Source: Candidatus Omnitrophota bacterium (GTDB lineage Bacteria; Omnitrophota; Gorgyraeia; Gygaellales; Profunditerraquicolaceae). Taken from it: a DNA stretch of 33,719 nt. Positions 16,262 through 23,975 of this stretch are shown here, in pieces. How positions within the stretch are numbered: the first letter of the stretch is position 1; every line of letters starts with the position of its first letter. The position numbers were made by a program, and so were the translations under genes. Under the pieces are notes generated by a model that worked only from the letters and a program-made list of their open reading frames with translations, had not been told where the DNA came from and did no database searches. The stretch spans positions 1 through 33,719 of the forward strand of contig JAQTQG010000015.1 in NCBI GenBank assembly GCA_028712375.1, in the 5' to 3' direction.

Positions 16262-18236
16262 TACTTGCGTCTCCTTTAAGCGTAGGCTTATATTCTTCTT
16301 CTTGTTTAAAGACGGGATATTCACGATAAGATTTAATTTCCTCTTCCGGGGCGCCTTTAGGCTCTACCTTTTTCTCCCGGGCAGGCGCATCTTTAAAATC
16401 CGGCTTTTCCGTAAAAGGCGCGTAAACTCCATACTCTTTATTGGGCTCATCCATAAACCTCGGCTCGCGCCTGTCTCCGGTAGTCAATACATCCCCGGCT
16501 GTAATATGCGGCGTGATCATTACTAAAAGCTCTGTTTTTTCAACCTTATTTGTCTTGTTTTTAAAGAAAAAACTTAATATAGGAATTTTGCTGAGGAGCG
16601 GAAATTCTTCGGAAGCTGAAGTTTTATCTTCCCGGCGCAGCCCTCCGATGATAATGGTCGAGCCATCTTTAACCATTACGGTAGTTTCTGACATAGAAGT
16701 ATCAATAATGGGAATTTTGTTTCCGCTGGGAGTATCCAGAAAAGAAACTACGCTGGAAATCTCGGGCTTTATTTTCATTGTCACATACCCGTCGTCATTT
16801 ATCGTTGGAGTCACAGACAACTGGATACCCACGTCCACAAAGGTTACCTCTTCTGAAACCGTGGAAGTACTTTGTCCGGTAGTCGTAGTCGAAGTAACGT
16901 AAGCCTGGCGTTCACCCACATGGATTTTAGCTTCCTGATTATTCACGATAGAGATCTTCGGATTAGAAAGAATCTGCGTATTGCCTAAAGTCTGAACATA
17001 CTTGAGCACAACATTAACATCCTTATCGTCGGATATTATACCCAGATTCAATATTCCCGGGCCGGTTTTGGAGGTAGAGGATGCGGAGCTGGCAGTATTG
17101 CTGGTAGAAGCGTATGAACCAATCTGGTTATTCATCGTATTTACTAAATAATCATACCTGGACTGATATGTGTTGGTAGTATCCATATCTGTAGGCCTTA
17201 TCACACTAAAAGGGTTAGCTCCCAAATAAGTCATTCCGTATTTGCTGGCTGCTCCCAGCAAACCTTCCCATTCCGCCCCGGTCTCCAATTGGTCGGATAA
17301 CTTAACTTTAATGATCGTACTGTCAATTAATACCTGTTTTGTTTTCTGGTCAAGGCTGGCAATCATTTTTTCGATATTTACCATTCTTTCAGGCAAGGTC
17401 TGGATAATTACCTGATTAGAACGCTCATCTGCTTTAATCGTACCGACTTTCTTTAAATCCAACTGGGATTTCAGGTGCTCTTCCACATCCTTGGCTTTCG
17501 CGTATTTTAACTGAAAAACTCTCACCAGGTTTCTTTGTTCAAGGGTGGATAATGCTTTCTCGATCTCTGCGATTTTATCCGGGGTATCCATAATTAAAGC
17601 GGTGCCGGAATCAGGTTCCACCAAAACCCTGCCAATTTCACTCTTTAAAGCATCCAGCAGCGTAAACACCTGTTCAGGAATAGCATATTTAATCCTAAAA
17701 ACTTTAACTTCACGGATATCCGCGAATCTCTTGCCAAAAAGAGTTTTATATTCATCCCCGGTCATCACATTGTAAATCTCGCCTTCTTTTGTATACGCCA
17801 GGCCGTTTGAACGCAGCATAATATCAAACACATCTTTAGCCGGGACATCCAACACCATTAAAGTAACCCTGCCGGAAACATCTTTTGTGGAAATCATATT
17901 AATTCCTGTTTTTAGCGATAAGAATTTTAAGGCATCCGTAACTTCAATGTTACGCAAATCCAAAGAAATCCTTCCGGACATCCCAACAGCTACAGGTTCA
18001 ACTACCTCCTTAACCTGCGGTTTCGCAGGCGCCTGTTGAGGCGTTGCTGCCGGCATTGTTGCGGCGGCAGCTGCTTGAGCCGGCACCAAAGGTGCCGAGA
18101 CTGCCTGTTGCGAAACAACAGGCGAAGAAACAGACCCTTGGGCTAAAGCCACCGGGCGGTCTTCTGCTTGGGCTTTATAAAGAAAGAAAGTGCCGCCCAG
18201 GATAATTAAAATAAATATTCTTTGCATAATTTTCAC
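16254..18236 (-). CDS. Secretin (GspD/PilQ family outer-membrane channel)
   Basis: This 660-residue protein has a signal peptide (about 1-24) and an Ala/Pro/Gln-rich linker. An N0/STN domain follows (about 83-165, S-L-D-L-R-N-I-E-V-T-D-A-L), then N1 and N2 domains with R-I-K-Y-A and Q-L-K-Y-A motifs. The secretin core (about 300-590) contains V-G-E-R-Q-A-Y-V, V-D-V-G-I-Q-L-S-V-T-P, I-I-I-G-G-L and L-S-K-I-P-I-L-S-F-F-F. Such proteins form the ring through which type II secretion or type IV pilus substrates cross the outer membrane. The start is probably the GTG at 18236, which overlaps the upstream stop as GTGA; an ATG at 18227 is the alternative. The acidic/Pro-rich C-terminal extension (about 600-660) may bind a partner. 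Assignment to type II versus type IV pilus machinery cannot be settled here. Confidence 0.95.
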   Translation of the reverse strand: MKIMQRIFILIILGGTFFLYKAQAEDRPVALAQGSVSSPVVSQQAVSAPLVPAQAAAAATMPAATPQQAPAKPQVKEVVEPVAVGMSGRISLDLRNIEVTDALKFLSLKTGINMISTKDVSGRVTLMVLDVPAKDVFDIMLRSNGLAYTKEGEIYNVMTGDEYKTLFGKRFADIREVKVFRIKYAIPEQVFTLLDALKSEIGRVLVEPDSGTALIMDTPDKIAEIEKALSTLEQRNLVRVFQLKYAKAKDVEEHLKSQLDLKKVGTIKADERSNQVIIQTLPERMVNIEKMIASLDQKTKQVLIDSTIIKVKLSDQLETGAEWEGLLGAASKYGMTYLGANPFSVIRPTDMDTTNTYQSRYDYLVNTMNNQIGSYASTSNTASSASSTSKTGPGILNLGIISDDKDVNVVLKYVQTLGNTQILSNPKISIVNNQEAKIHVGERQAYVTSTTTTGQSTSTVSEEVTFVDVGIQLSVTPTINDDGYVTMKIKPEISSVVSFLDTPSGNKIPIIDTSMSETTVMVKDGSTIIIGGLRREDKTSASEEFPLLSKIPILSFFFKNKTNKVEKTELLVMITPHITAGDVLTTGDRREPRFMDEPNKEYGVYAPFTEKPDFKDAPAREKKVEPKGAPEEEIKSYREYPVFKQEEEYKPTLKGDASNE

Positions 18237-18907
18237 TTGAGCTCAAACTCCTCGTTATCTAAGCTTAATATGATCTTATCCTTAAAGATTGCCTGCACCC
18301 TCGCATCCCCGACCATATCTCCTCTTTTTACAAAAAATGTTTTAAGCGCCTTGGTGTCTTCCACCATTGCATCCGGGTCATTAGACCAGGAAATACCGAC
18401 TAATTTCAGGCTTGCCGCCAACTCCAGATTCTTTGAAGAAGGAGCGGTGCTTGCGGCGGCGGCTTTCTTCGCCCCCATGGTAAAAATATCCCTCTCTCTG
18501 ACCTTTTCTAAATAATAAGAAGCGGCCTTCTTTAATCCTACGGGCTCAGGAAAACTTGTTTCCATTTTAGCCGCCAGAGTATTATTTGATTCTAAACTTG
18601 GCGTTTTATTTATATTAAACAAGGAGACAATAAAGTTGGCCGAAAAATACGTTAACAGCAGTGCTACCAATAATCCTAAAATACGATTCACAGCTTTTAC
18701 ATCCAGCTGTTCCAGGCTGAAACCCTGAGACCATTTTTCAAGCCTTACCCGGAAAAATGAAATCCTTCCCAGCCAGGCCCCGAAACTCAACCAGCTCATT
18801 CCGTGGCGCCGGGATGATTGAGTATGCACTCCCGTTGAATTCATTTTGGAGGTCTCAATAATCTTTAAAAGCTGTTTTTCTGGAGTGAGAGATCTTTCCT
18901 GTGCCAT
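18233..18907 (-). CDS. GspC-like inner-membrane secretion protein
   Basis: This 224-residue protein has a cytoplasmic N-terminus, a single membrane helix (about 74-95), a periplasmic linker and a C-terminal beta domain (about 165-224). That domain reads L-K-L-V-G-I-S-W...K-R-G-D-M-V-G-D-A-R-V-Q-A-I, like the homology region of GspC/PulC, which touches the secretin N-domains. No PDZ domain is present, so it is shorter than classical GspC. It overlaps the upstream ATPase gene by 43 bases and the secretin gene by four (GTGA). The role is inferred from the C-terminal motif and gene order. Confidence 0.78.
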   Translation of the reverse strand: MAQERSLTPEKQLLKIIETSKMNSTGVHTQSSRRHGMSWLSFGAWLGRISFFRVRLEKWSQGFSLEQLDVKAVNRILGLLVALLLTYFSANFIVSLFNINKTPSLESNNTLAAKMETSFPEPVGLKKAASYYLEKVRERDIFTMGAKKAAAASTAPSSKNLELAASLKLVGISWSNDPDAMVEDTKALKTFFVKRGDMVGDARVQAIFKDKIILSLDNEEFELK

Positions 18908-19734
18908 CCGGATTCTATATCCTCATTAATTATTTCCTGGATTAAAAATGCGTCAATAACAAATTTATTTTTTAATACTAAATTTTTTAAAGCGCGATGG
19001 CAAAGCATCGTTATCCTTCTGGGGTAGCCTCTGGTATATTGATGTATTTCTTTAATCGCATCATCCAGAAATAAATGCATGCCGGCAGAGTAACCCGCCT
19101 GCTTCACCCGGAATTCAATCATCTCCCTGGTTTCTTCGATGTCCAGGGGGTTTAAGGTGTACTTAAAACTGATCCGGTCAAAAAAATTAGAGATATCCGT
19201 TATTTTAGCATGCAGCTCCAACTGCCCCAAAAGCACCAGTTGAATAAGCTTGAATTCATTAGTCTCATAATTTAACAGTACGCGTAAAACCTCTAAAGAT
19301 GATTCATTTAATTTCTGCGCTTCATCAATAATCAAGGTAACTGTTTTATTTTCGGTAACCCCTTTTTGAAACAAAAATCTTTCCAGGCCTTCCCGCAATG
19401 CGACAATCCCCACAGGAGTATCATTGCCGATTGTAATCTCAAAGTTCTTGGCTAAAGAAACAAGAAACGATTCTTCGCTTTCGAAAGAAGGATCCAGGAT
19501 TATATGAAAAACAAAATCCGGCCGGTCTTTTAATTCTTGAATTAATTTTCTGGAAAGAGTGGTCTTTCCTGTACCCACATCCCCCAGGATAACCGAAAGC
19601 CCTCTTTTAAGCCTGAGCTCAATTAGAATATTAGCCAAAGCCGATTCATGCTCTTTGGATAAATAAAAAAAGTCCGGATCAGGGCTGGTAGAGAAAGGCT
19701 CCTTTTCAAATCCTAAGACCTTGAAATAGCTCAT
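18865..19734 (-). CDS. GspA/ExeA-like AAA ATPase
   Basis: This 289-residue protein starts M-S-Y-F-K-V-L-G-F-E-K-E-P-F-S, the standard opening of GspA/ExeA-type ATPases. It has Walker A GDVGTGKTTL (51-60), Walker B LIIDEAQ (134-140), a sensor region with V-L-L-G-Q-L-E-L, and a G-Y-P-R-R-I motif near the end. Family members help assemble or place the secretin in the envelope, usually through a peptidoglycan-binding part. Here that part and the membrane helix are missing, so it is a short cytoplasmic version that may act through the neighbouring GspC-like membrane protein. AGGA lies upstream of the ATG. It is the first gene of the secretion operon. Confidence 0.9.
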   Translation of the reverse strand: MSYFKVLGFEKEPFSTSPDPDFFYLSKEHESALANILIELRLKRGLSVILGDVGTGKTTLSRKLIQELKDRPDFVFHIILDPSFESEESFLVSLAKNFEITIGNDTPVGIVALREGLERFLFQKGVTENKTVTLIIDEAQKLNESSLEVLRVLLNYETNEFKLIQLVLLGQLELHAKITDISNFFDRISFKYTLNPLDIEETREMIEFRVKQAGYSAGMHLFLDDAIKEIHQYTRGYPRRITMLCHRALKNLVLKNKFVIDAFLIQEIINEDIESGWHRKDLSLQKNSF

Positions 19735-19764
19735 GTTTTAATCCTAATTTAGCCTGCTTAATCT

Positions 19765-19802
19765 ATATAAAAATTAAACCTGATCTCATTTAAGAAATCA
19801 GG
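19765..19802 (-). terminator. Intrinsic terminator after the MerR-like gene
   Basis: On the minus strand CCTGATTTC (19802-19794) pairs with GAGATCAGG (19787-19779) around a 6-base loop, followed by a T-rich run. It ends the MerR-like unit about 45 bases before the ATPase gene, so the secretion operon must have its own start nearby or depend on read-through. Confidence 0.75.
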
Positions 19803-19803
19803 C

Positions 19804-20115
19804 TCATTTTGTAATTTGCGGGTTCCGCTTTGCAATGTTTTCAGAGGAATTCGTAAAATTTTCGACATCAATTTCCTCCACCAGTTTTTTACGGATCAAA
19901 CTCAACGAATACCCTTGCTGCATTAACTCTCTTATTTTCTTTAACCGGCCTTTAACCGTATCCCGGTCATAATATCTTATATTGGCCTTTTTAATTACTA
20001 CGGGCAATAACCCAAAATTAGTATAATGATTTACAATCTGGTAAGAGACCTCAAACTCTCTCATAATTTCTTTAGCGGTAATCATATTGTTGTCTGCAGC
20101 TTGATTATAAAGCAT
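19804..20115 (-). CDS. MerR-family-like DNA-binding regulator
   Basis: This 103-residue protein has a winged-helix region (about 11-75) of MerR type: I-T-A-K-E-I-M-R-E-F-E-V-S-Y-Q-I-V-N-H-Y-T-N-F-G-L-L, then I-R-Y-Y-D-R-D-T-V-K, then I-R-E-L-M-Q-Q-G-Y-S-L-S-L-I. Only a short helical tail follows, with no ligand-binding domain and no cysteine metal site. It is preceded by a strong promoter with a dyad in its spacer, so autoregulation is likely, and it sits just before the secretion operon, a possible target. An alternative start is the Met at residue 11, but that would leave the codon without a ribosome binding site. Confidence 0.8.
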   Translation of the reverse strand: MLYNQAADNNMITAKEIMREFEVSYQIVNHYTNFGLLPVVIKKANIRYYDRDTVKGRLKKIRELMQQGYSLSLIRKKLVEEIDVENFTNSSENIAKRNPQITK

Positions 20116-20160
20116 TGAGTGCCCTTATTATGAGATACCATAACTATGATATATACTATA

Positions 20161-20189
20161 TATCTACCAAGAAATTCTTCTTTAGTCAA
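20161..20189 (-). promoter_or_regulatory. MerR-gene promoter with dyad operator in the spacer
   Basis: TTGACT (20189-20184) and TAGATA (20166-20161) are 17 bases apart on the minus strand. The spacer holds a perfect 11-bp dyad, AAGAA-T-TTCTT (20169-20179), centred almost exactly between the two boxes, the position MerR-type regulators bind. A second symmetrical stretch, ATATATA-G-TATATAT, lies just downstream. Confidence 0.7.
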
Positions 20190-20369
20190 GATAAATTAGT
20201 AAATCGAACTTACCCGCTAAACTGTTCCTAACTTAAAAAGTCCGAAGAACTTAGCTTATTACGAACATACCCTCTCATATCTTCTTTTGCTGACAAAAAA
20301 AGGAATAAAACAAGCTTTTATTGGAAGAGACCTGACCCGTGCAGATTTATTTATAAATTCGAAAAATAT

Positions 20370-20759
20370 TTATTTTTTAAGATTTCTATGAGTCCTTAAT
20401 ACCGCTTCCAATAAAGGCAGGCTGGCATCAAAATCTGCCCCTTTATAAAACACTCCCGACATACCATGAGACCGGGCTTCCTGTATCTTTGGGTCGGCGA
20501 TATATGAACTAATAATGATTATCGGAGTATTGGCATCAAAAGTCCTGATGTTTTTCAACGCGTCAACTCCGTCCATAATCGGCATTCTTAAGTCCATAAA
20601 AACAATATCCGCTTGTTTTTGCCTGACCAACTCAATAGCCGCTTTGCCATCTGAAGCAGTAATTACTTTATAGCCTTTGGACTCAAGCCAAAATGTCATA
20701 AGATTTCTAAAGTCTGCTTCATCATCAACTACCAACACTCTAATACTTGTACCATTCAT
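20370..20759 (-). CDS. Single-domain response regulator (CheY-like)
   Basis: This 129-residue protein is only a receiver domain. The acidic pocket is D12-D13, the phospho-acceptor is D56 in F-M-D-L-R-M-P, the switch Ser is in I-I-I-I-S-S and the conserved Lys is in F-Y-K-G. The usual Pro after that Lys is replaced by Gly. With no output domain it must act by protein contact or in a phosphorelay. AAGGAGG lies seven bases before the ATG. It follows the histidine kinase gene after 28 bases and is very likely its partner. About 250 bases without a gene follow it, up to the MerR-like promoter. Confidence 0.93.
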   Translation of the reverse strand: MNGTSIRVLVVDDEADFRNLMTFWLESKGYKVITASDGKAAIELVRQKQADIVFMDLRMPIMDGVDALKNIRTFDANTPIIIISSYIADPKIQEARSHGMSGVFYKGADFDASLPLLEAVLRTHRNLKK

Positions 20760-20787
20760 GGATCAACCTCCTTATTAATTATTCTAA

Positions 20788-22203
20788 CTAATTCAGGGGA
20801 ATAGTAAAACTAAATTTTGCCCCTTGGCCATTCTGGCTTTCTACCCAAATTTTCCCCCCATGCAATTGCACAATTTCACGGGCAATAGATAAGCCGATGC
20901 CTGTACCGCTAACATCTGTGGCTACTCTTTCACCTGTCTGATAAAATTTATCAAAAACTTTTAGCAGCTCATCCTGCGAAATTCCGATTCCGGTATCTTC
21001 AACAGTAACCATAATCTCCCGGTCATTGAACAATTTAGTTCCAACCGTAATTGTGCCATTCTGCGGAGTAAACTTAATCGCATTACCAATCAGGTTATTT
21101 AAAACCTGAATTATTTTATCCGGGTCTATTTTGACTTGCGGTAAACCTGCCGCGGCTTTGTTTACAATCGTAACGGATTTAGCGTTTGCCCAGGCATTCA
21201 ATCCTTCAACCGATTCGCCGATCACTTTATCGATCTCGGCAGCAGTAAGATTAATACTCATCTTGCCTGCTTCAAGCTTGGAAAGATCCAACAGGTCATT
21301 GATCAAAAGGCTCAACCGCTTGCAATTCCTGGAGGCAATCGAAAGAAACTGCTGCTGGTTATCTGATAACGGCCCTGCGGCATTACTCAATAAGAAAGTT
21401 ATCGCCTTATCAACAGAAACCAAAGGTGTTCGCAGTTCATGAGTTACGTTCGCCACGAAGCTTGATTTTAACCGGTCAATCTCTTTCTGTTTAGTAATAT
21501 CACTTAGCACCGAAACCATGCCCACAGTCTGGCCATTTTCATTCTCTATGACTGCGCTGCTGGCCCGGATGGTCTTGCTTGTTTCATGGTTCTGGCTGAA
21601 TAATTCAATCTCCTTACCAGCTTTGTCTTTTGAATCCTTAACCAAAGAAATCAACTGCTCATCTTTAAGGCTGTCATCTATGGTTTTACCGATCTTATCT
21701 TTTCTGGCTACCCCCAGGAGCCTTTCAGCCGCGGGGTTCATCATCACCACTTTCCCCTGGGCGTCAACTACTAAAAGCCCCTCTGCGACACTACGGATAA
21801 CCGCGTCTGTCTGCTTCTTTTCGGAGAGAGTCCGGTTATATTTATCCCAAACTATTTCTTCATTCTTGGTGCTTTTTTCAATAATGCTCTCATACTTCTT
21901 GCTGATTTCTTTGGTATTTTGCTCTATCCTTTTATTCAGTTCCTGCCCGAAGATATCGGAAACAATCCTGGCAACTTCCTGGGAATTCTGCTTGGGGTCC
22001 AAAACCGAACTCAACTCTTTTAAAACAACGCGTTTGATTGTTTCATCCCCGGCAAATCCGGCAGCCGTTCCAAGCCCTCTCCTGCGGGCGTCTTCTTCTC
22101 TTATCCTGGCTTCTTCAGATAATCTTGCCCAATGAATCAATAACAATGCAATCAAAATGCTGGCAATCGGCGTTACAATATAAATTATCGTAAGAAGGGA
22201 CAT
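20788..22203 (-). CDS. Membrane-anchored PAS sensor histidine kinase
   Basis: This 471-residue protein has one N-terminal membrane helix (about 4-24) with almost no periplasmic part, then a charged coiled coil (about 28-130). A PAS domain follows (about 133-240, A-E-G-L-L-V-V-D-A-Q-G), then HisKA with phospho-acceptor H255 in V-T-H-E-L-R-T-P. The HATPase domain has an N box (N-N-L-I-G-N-A-I-K-F), DTGIGIS and GTGIGLS. It is a complete, probably active kinase that senses a cytoplasmic signal. No Shine-Dalgarno is visible before its ATG. Two direct repeats upstream may bind a regulator. The adjacent receiver gene is its likely target. Confidence 0.94.
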   Translation of the reverse strand: MSLLTIIYIVTPIASILIALLLIHWARLSEEARIREEDARRRGLGTAAGFAGDETIKRVVLKELSSVLDPKQNSQEVARIVSDIFGQELNKRIEQNTKEISKKYESIIEKSTKNEEIVWDKYNRTLSEKKQTDAVIRSVAEGLLVVDAQGKVVMMNPAAERLLGVARKDKIGKTIDDSLKDEQLISLVKDSKDKAGKEIELFSQNHETSKTIRASSAVIENENGQTVGMVSVLSDITKQKEIDRLKSSFVANVTHELRTPLVSVDKAITFLLSNAAGPLSDNQQQFLSIASRNCKRLSLLINDLLDLSKLEAGKMSINLTAAEIDKVIGESVEGLNAWANAKSVTIVNKAAAGLPQVKIDPDKIIQVLNNLIGNAIKFTPQNGTITVGTKLFNDREIMVTVEDTGIGISQDELLKVFDKFYQTGERVATDVSGTGIGLSIAREIVQLHGGKIWVESQNGQGAKFSFTIPLN

Positions 22204-22262
22204 AAAAAAATATTTATATTAATAGATATCTTTATCATAATCATATACTAACAACTATTCTT

Positions 22263-22306
22263 ATTCTACCAATAACCCGGTATTTGTCTATTGATTTTAC
22301 CAATAA
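22263..22306. repeat. Two direct repeats ATTNTACCAATAA, 31 bp apart
   Basis: ATTCTACCAATAA (22263-22275) and ATTTTACCAATAA (22294-22306) match in 12 of 13 bases and are spaced three helical turns apart, about 60-100 bases upstream of the histidine kinase start. Same-face direct repeats in a promoter region are typical of activator or response-regulator sites. No regulator can be named. Confidence 0.5.
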
Positions 22307-22337
22307 TTTGCCCTCTCCTGAAAAATAAAACACTCAT

Positions 22338-22655
22338 TTATCTTTTTCTTAAATGATTAATCCCTTTTACTGCGATAAAAATACAAAACGCCACGATTAA
22401 AAAATCAATTGTCGTATTAATAAACTGCCCATAATTTAAAGTGACTGCCGGCGCATCAATAGCCGCAGGCTTAAGGACTATTTTTAAGTTTTTAAAATCC
22501 ACGCCTCCTAAAAGCACACCGATCGGCGGCATCATTAGGTCATTAACCAGCGAAGTAATAATCTTGCTAAATGCCGCGCCAAAAACAATGCCGACGGCCA
22601 TATCTATGGCATTGCCTTTTACCACAAACTCTTCAAATTCTTTTATAATCGACAC
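22338..22655 (-). CDS. mscL: Large-conductance mechanosensitive channel MscL, short C-terminus
   Basis: The start is the GTG at 22655, with AAGGAGGG just upstream; it gives the conserved N-terminus M-S-I-I-K-E-F. An in-frame TTG 21 bases earlier lies before the ribosome binding site and is unlikely. The 105-residue protein has the amphipathic N-terminal helix, TM1 with G-N-A-I-D-M-A-V-G-I-V-F-G-A-A-F, the L-M-M-P-P-I-G turn, and TM2 with F-L-I-V-A-F-C-I-F. It ends at H-L-R-K-R and lacks the roughly 30-residue cytoplasmic helical bundle of E. coli MscL. That part is dispensable for gating in E. coli, so the channel should still release solutes under osmotic downshock. Confidence 0.95.
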   Translation of the reverse strand: MSIIKEFEEFVVKGNAIDMAVGIVFGAAFSKIITSLVNDLMMPPIGVLLGGVDFKNLKIVLKPAAIDAPAVTLNYGQFINTTIDFLIVAFCIFIAVKGINHLRKR

Positions 22656-22722
22656 GCAACCCTCCTTTTTAGCCAAATGGCATAGGCACTAAATTCGCTA
22701 TTTTATAATAAAATTAAAATTT

Positions 22723-23106
22723 CTATTTATCCCCTTTTAACCAATCGACGGCATCAGAACAATTTTCAAATACCTGCACTCTATTTTTTGTTTTGATTTT
22801 CTCTCCCTGGCTCCAAAGTTTATGCCATTCTCCAGATGAGCCGGCCTTAACCACAATAGCGGACTTACCGCTCCCGATTCTTTCTTCATTATCCAGATGA
22901 AATGCCCTTATTTTCTGTAAATCTTCTAACGGCACATTGTGAAATTCTAAAGCAGTGTGATCAAAAATCACGCTCACATCCGGCAGGCAGCGAGGATGGC
23001 GCAAGAGGTTTTCGGCCATCGCGATAAAATCACCGGCATTCATTTCCCCCTCTGTGATTACCATTAATAAACCTATAAAATCCGTATAGGATATCGTGTA
23101 ACGCAT
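22723..23106 (-). CDS. Small cytoplasmic protein, SpoIIAA/STAS-like fold suspected
   Basis: This 127-residue protein has alternating strands and helices without membrane segments: M-R-Y-T-I-S-Y-T-D-F-I-G-L-L-M-V at the start, V-S-V-I-F-D-H-T-A-L-E-F-H central, S-A-I-V-V-K then V-Q-V-F-E-N near the end with a final A-V-D-W-L helix. This resembles the STAS/SpoIIAA-like proteins common in bacteria. The usual phosphorylated Ser of anti-sigma antagonists is not evident. No Shine-Dalgarno is seen, and the terminator of the upstream gene ends only about 20 bases before the ATG, so its promoter must overlap the terminator. The function is unknown. Confidence 0.65.
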   Translation of the reverse strand: MRYTISYTDFIGLLMVITEGEMNAGDFIAMAENLLRHPRCLPDVSVIFDHTALEFHNVPLEDLQKIRAFHLDNEERIGSGKSAIVVKAGSSGEWHKLWSQGEKIKTKNRVQVFENCSDAVDWLKGDK

Positions 23107-23121
23107 AATGTATTTTACTGC

Positions 23122-23160
23122 AAATAAAAACCCCTCGCAAGCAGTTTATCTTACGAAGGG
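23122..23160 (-). terminator. Intrinsic terminator after the AlkD-like gene
   Basis: On the minus strand an 11-bp stem, CCCTTCGTAAG with CTTGCGAGGGG (fully paired if G-T pairs count), has an 8-base loop and is followed by TTTTTATTT. Confidence 0.88.
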
Positions 23161-23203
23161 CGGCTTAAAATTAAAAACTTTTTTTACCGGAATTTAGGAA
23201 TTG

Positions 23204-23911
23204 CTAACAGCTTTTCCCCTGTAAATACTTCTGCCGTTTAGGCTGCGTAAAACGCTCAATCGCATAGCGTAACATTGTCCTGGGCATAACAGAACAATAT
23301 TTATTTAAAAACTTCTCCTCAGAAATTATGTCTTTTTTGCCCACTTCGCGCAACATCCACCCCACTGCTTTATGGATTAAATCATGAGGGTCGCAGATTA
23401 ATATTTCCGCTATTTTTAAAGTATCCTTAAAATCATTATTTCCGATAAAATAAGCTGTTGCAACAATGGCGATCCTTCTTTCCCACAGCAAATCCGAACC
23501 GGCTAATTCATAAATAACTTTTCTGTCTTTATCCGCCAGAAAATTGCCCACGATATGTTTTGCCGTAACGTCCACCAAATCCCAATTATTAATGTAGCGG
23601 GAATACTTCAAATAAGCGTTAAATATTTTTTCTTTCTGGGGCAAACCTGCATTACGATACTTCAAGATAAGAATAAGCAGGGCCAACAATCTTTCTTCAT
23701 GAACGGGAGATCTCAACAACTTCAGGGTTTCATTAAAAGCCAGGTTTTGATGGCACTTTGCCAGTTTCCTCAAAACCGGTACACGTACCCCGATAAAAAT
23801 ATCCCCCTGGGCATATTCTCCACGTCCGGTTTTAAAAAACCTTTGCAGAATCTTAGCTTGTTGTTTACTGCTAAATTGCCGCAGTTTACGTTTTATCTTT
23901 GATAAACTCAT
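23204..23911 (-). CDS. AlkD-like DNA alkylation repair glycosylase
   Basis: This 235-residue protein is built of HEAT-like helices as in AlkD. Recognisable family blocks are G-V-R-V-P-V-L-R-K-L-A-K near residue 42, N-N-W-D-L-V-D-V-T-A with the conserved Trp and Asp, W-E-R-R-I-A-I-V-A-T-A, and H-K-A-V-G-W-M-L-R-E-V-G-K. The last two are the strongest marks of the family. AlkD removes positively charged alkylated bases such as 3- and 7-methylpurines without flipping them. Length and motifs are complete, so it is probably active. It forms its own short unit, closed by a strong terminator. Confidence 0.9.
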   Translation of the reverse strand: MSLSKIKRKLRQFSSKQQAKILQRFFKTGRGEYAQGDIFIGVRVPVLRKLAKCHQNLAFNETLKLLRSPVHEERLLALLILILKYRNAGLPQKEKIFNAYLKYSRYINNWDLVDVTAKHIVGNFLADKDRKVIYELAGSDLLWERRIAIVATAYFIGNNDFKDTLKIAEILICDPHDLIHKAVGWMLREVGKKDIISEEKFLNKYCSVMPRTMLRYAIERFTQPKRQKYLQGKSC

Positions 23912-23975
23912 GCCCCGCCTTTAATCGCGCAACTTTACTAAAAAATTCCAACAGTTCGCTTTTATAGAAAACCGC

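Noticed and set aside
20325-20339. Possible REP-type motif (GGGTCAGGTCTCTT on the minus strand)
   Set aside because: Only one copy without a palindromic partner in the window; not enough to call a repeat.
21518-22135. 205-codon open frame on the plus strand
   Set aside because: Antisense to a complete histidine kinase; no RBS and no recognisable protein features.
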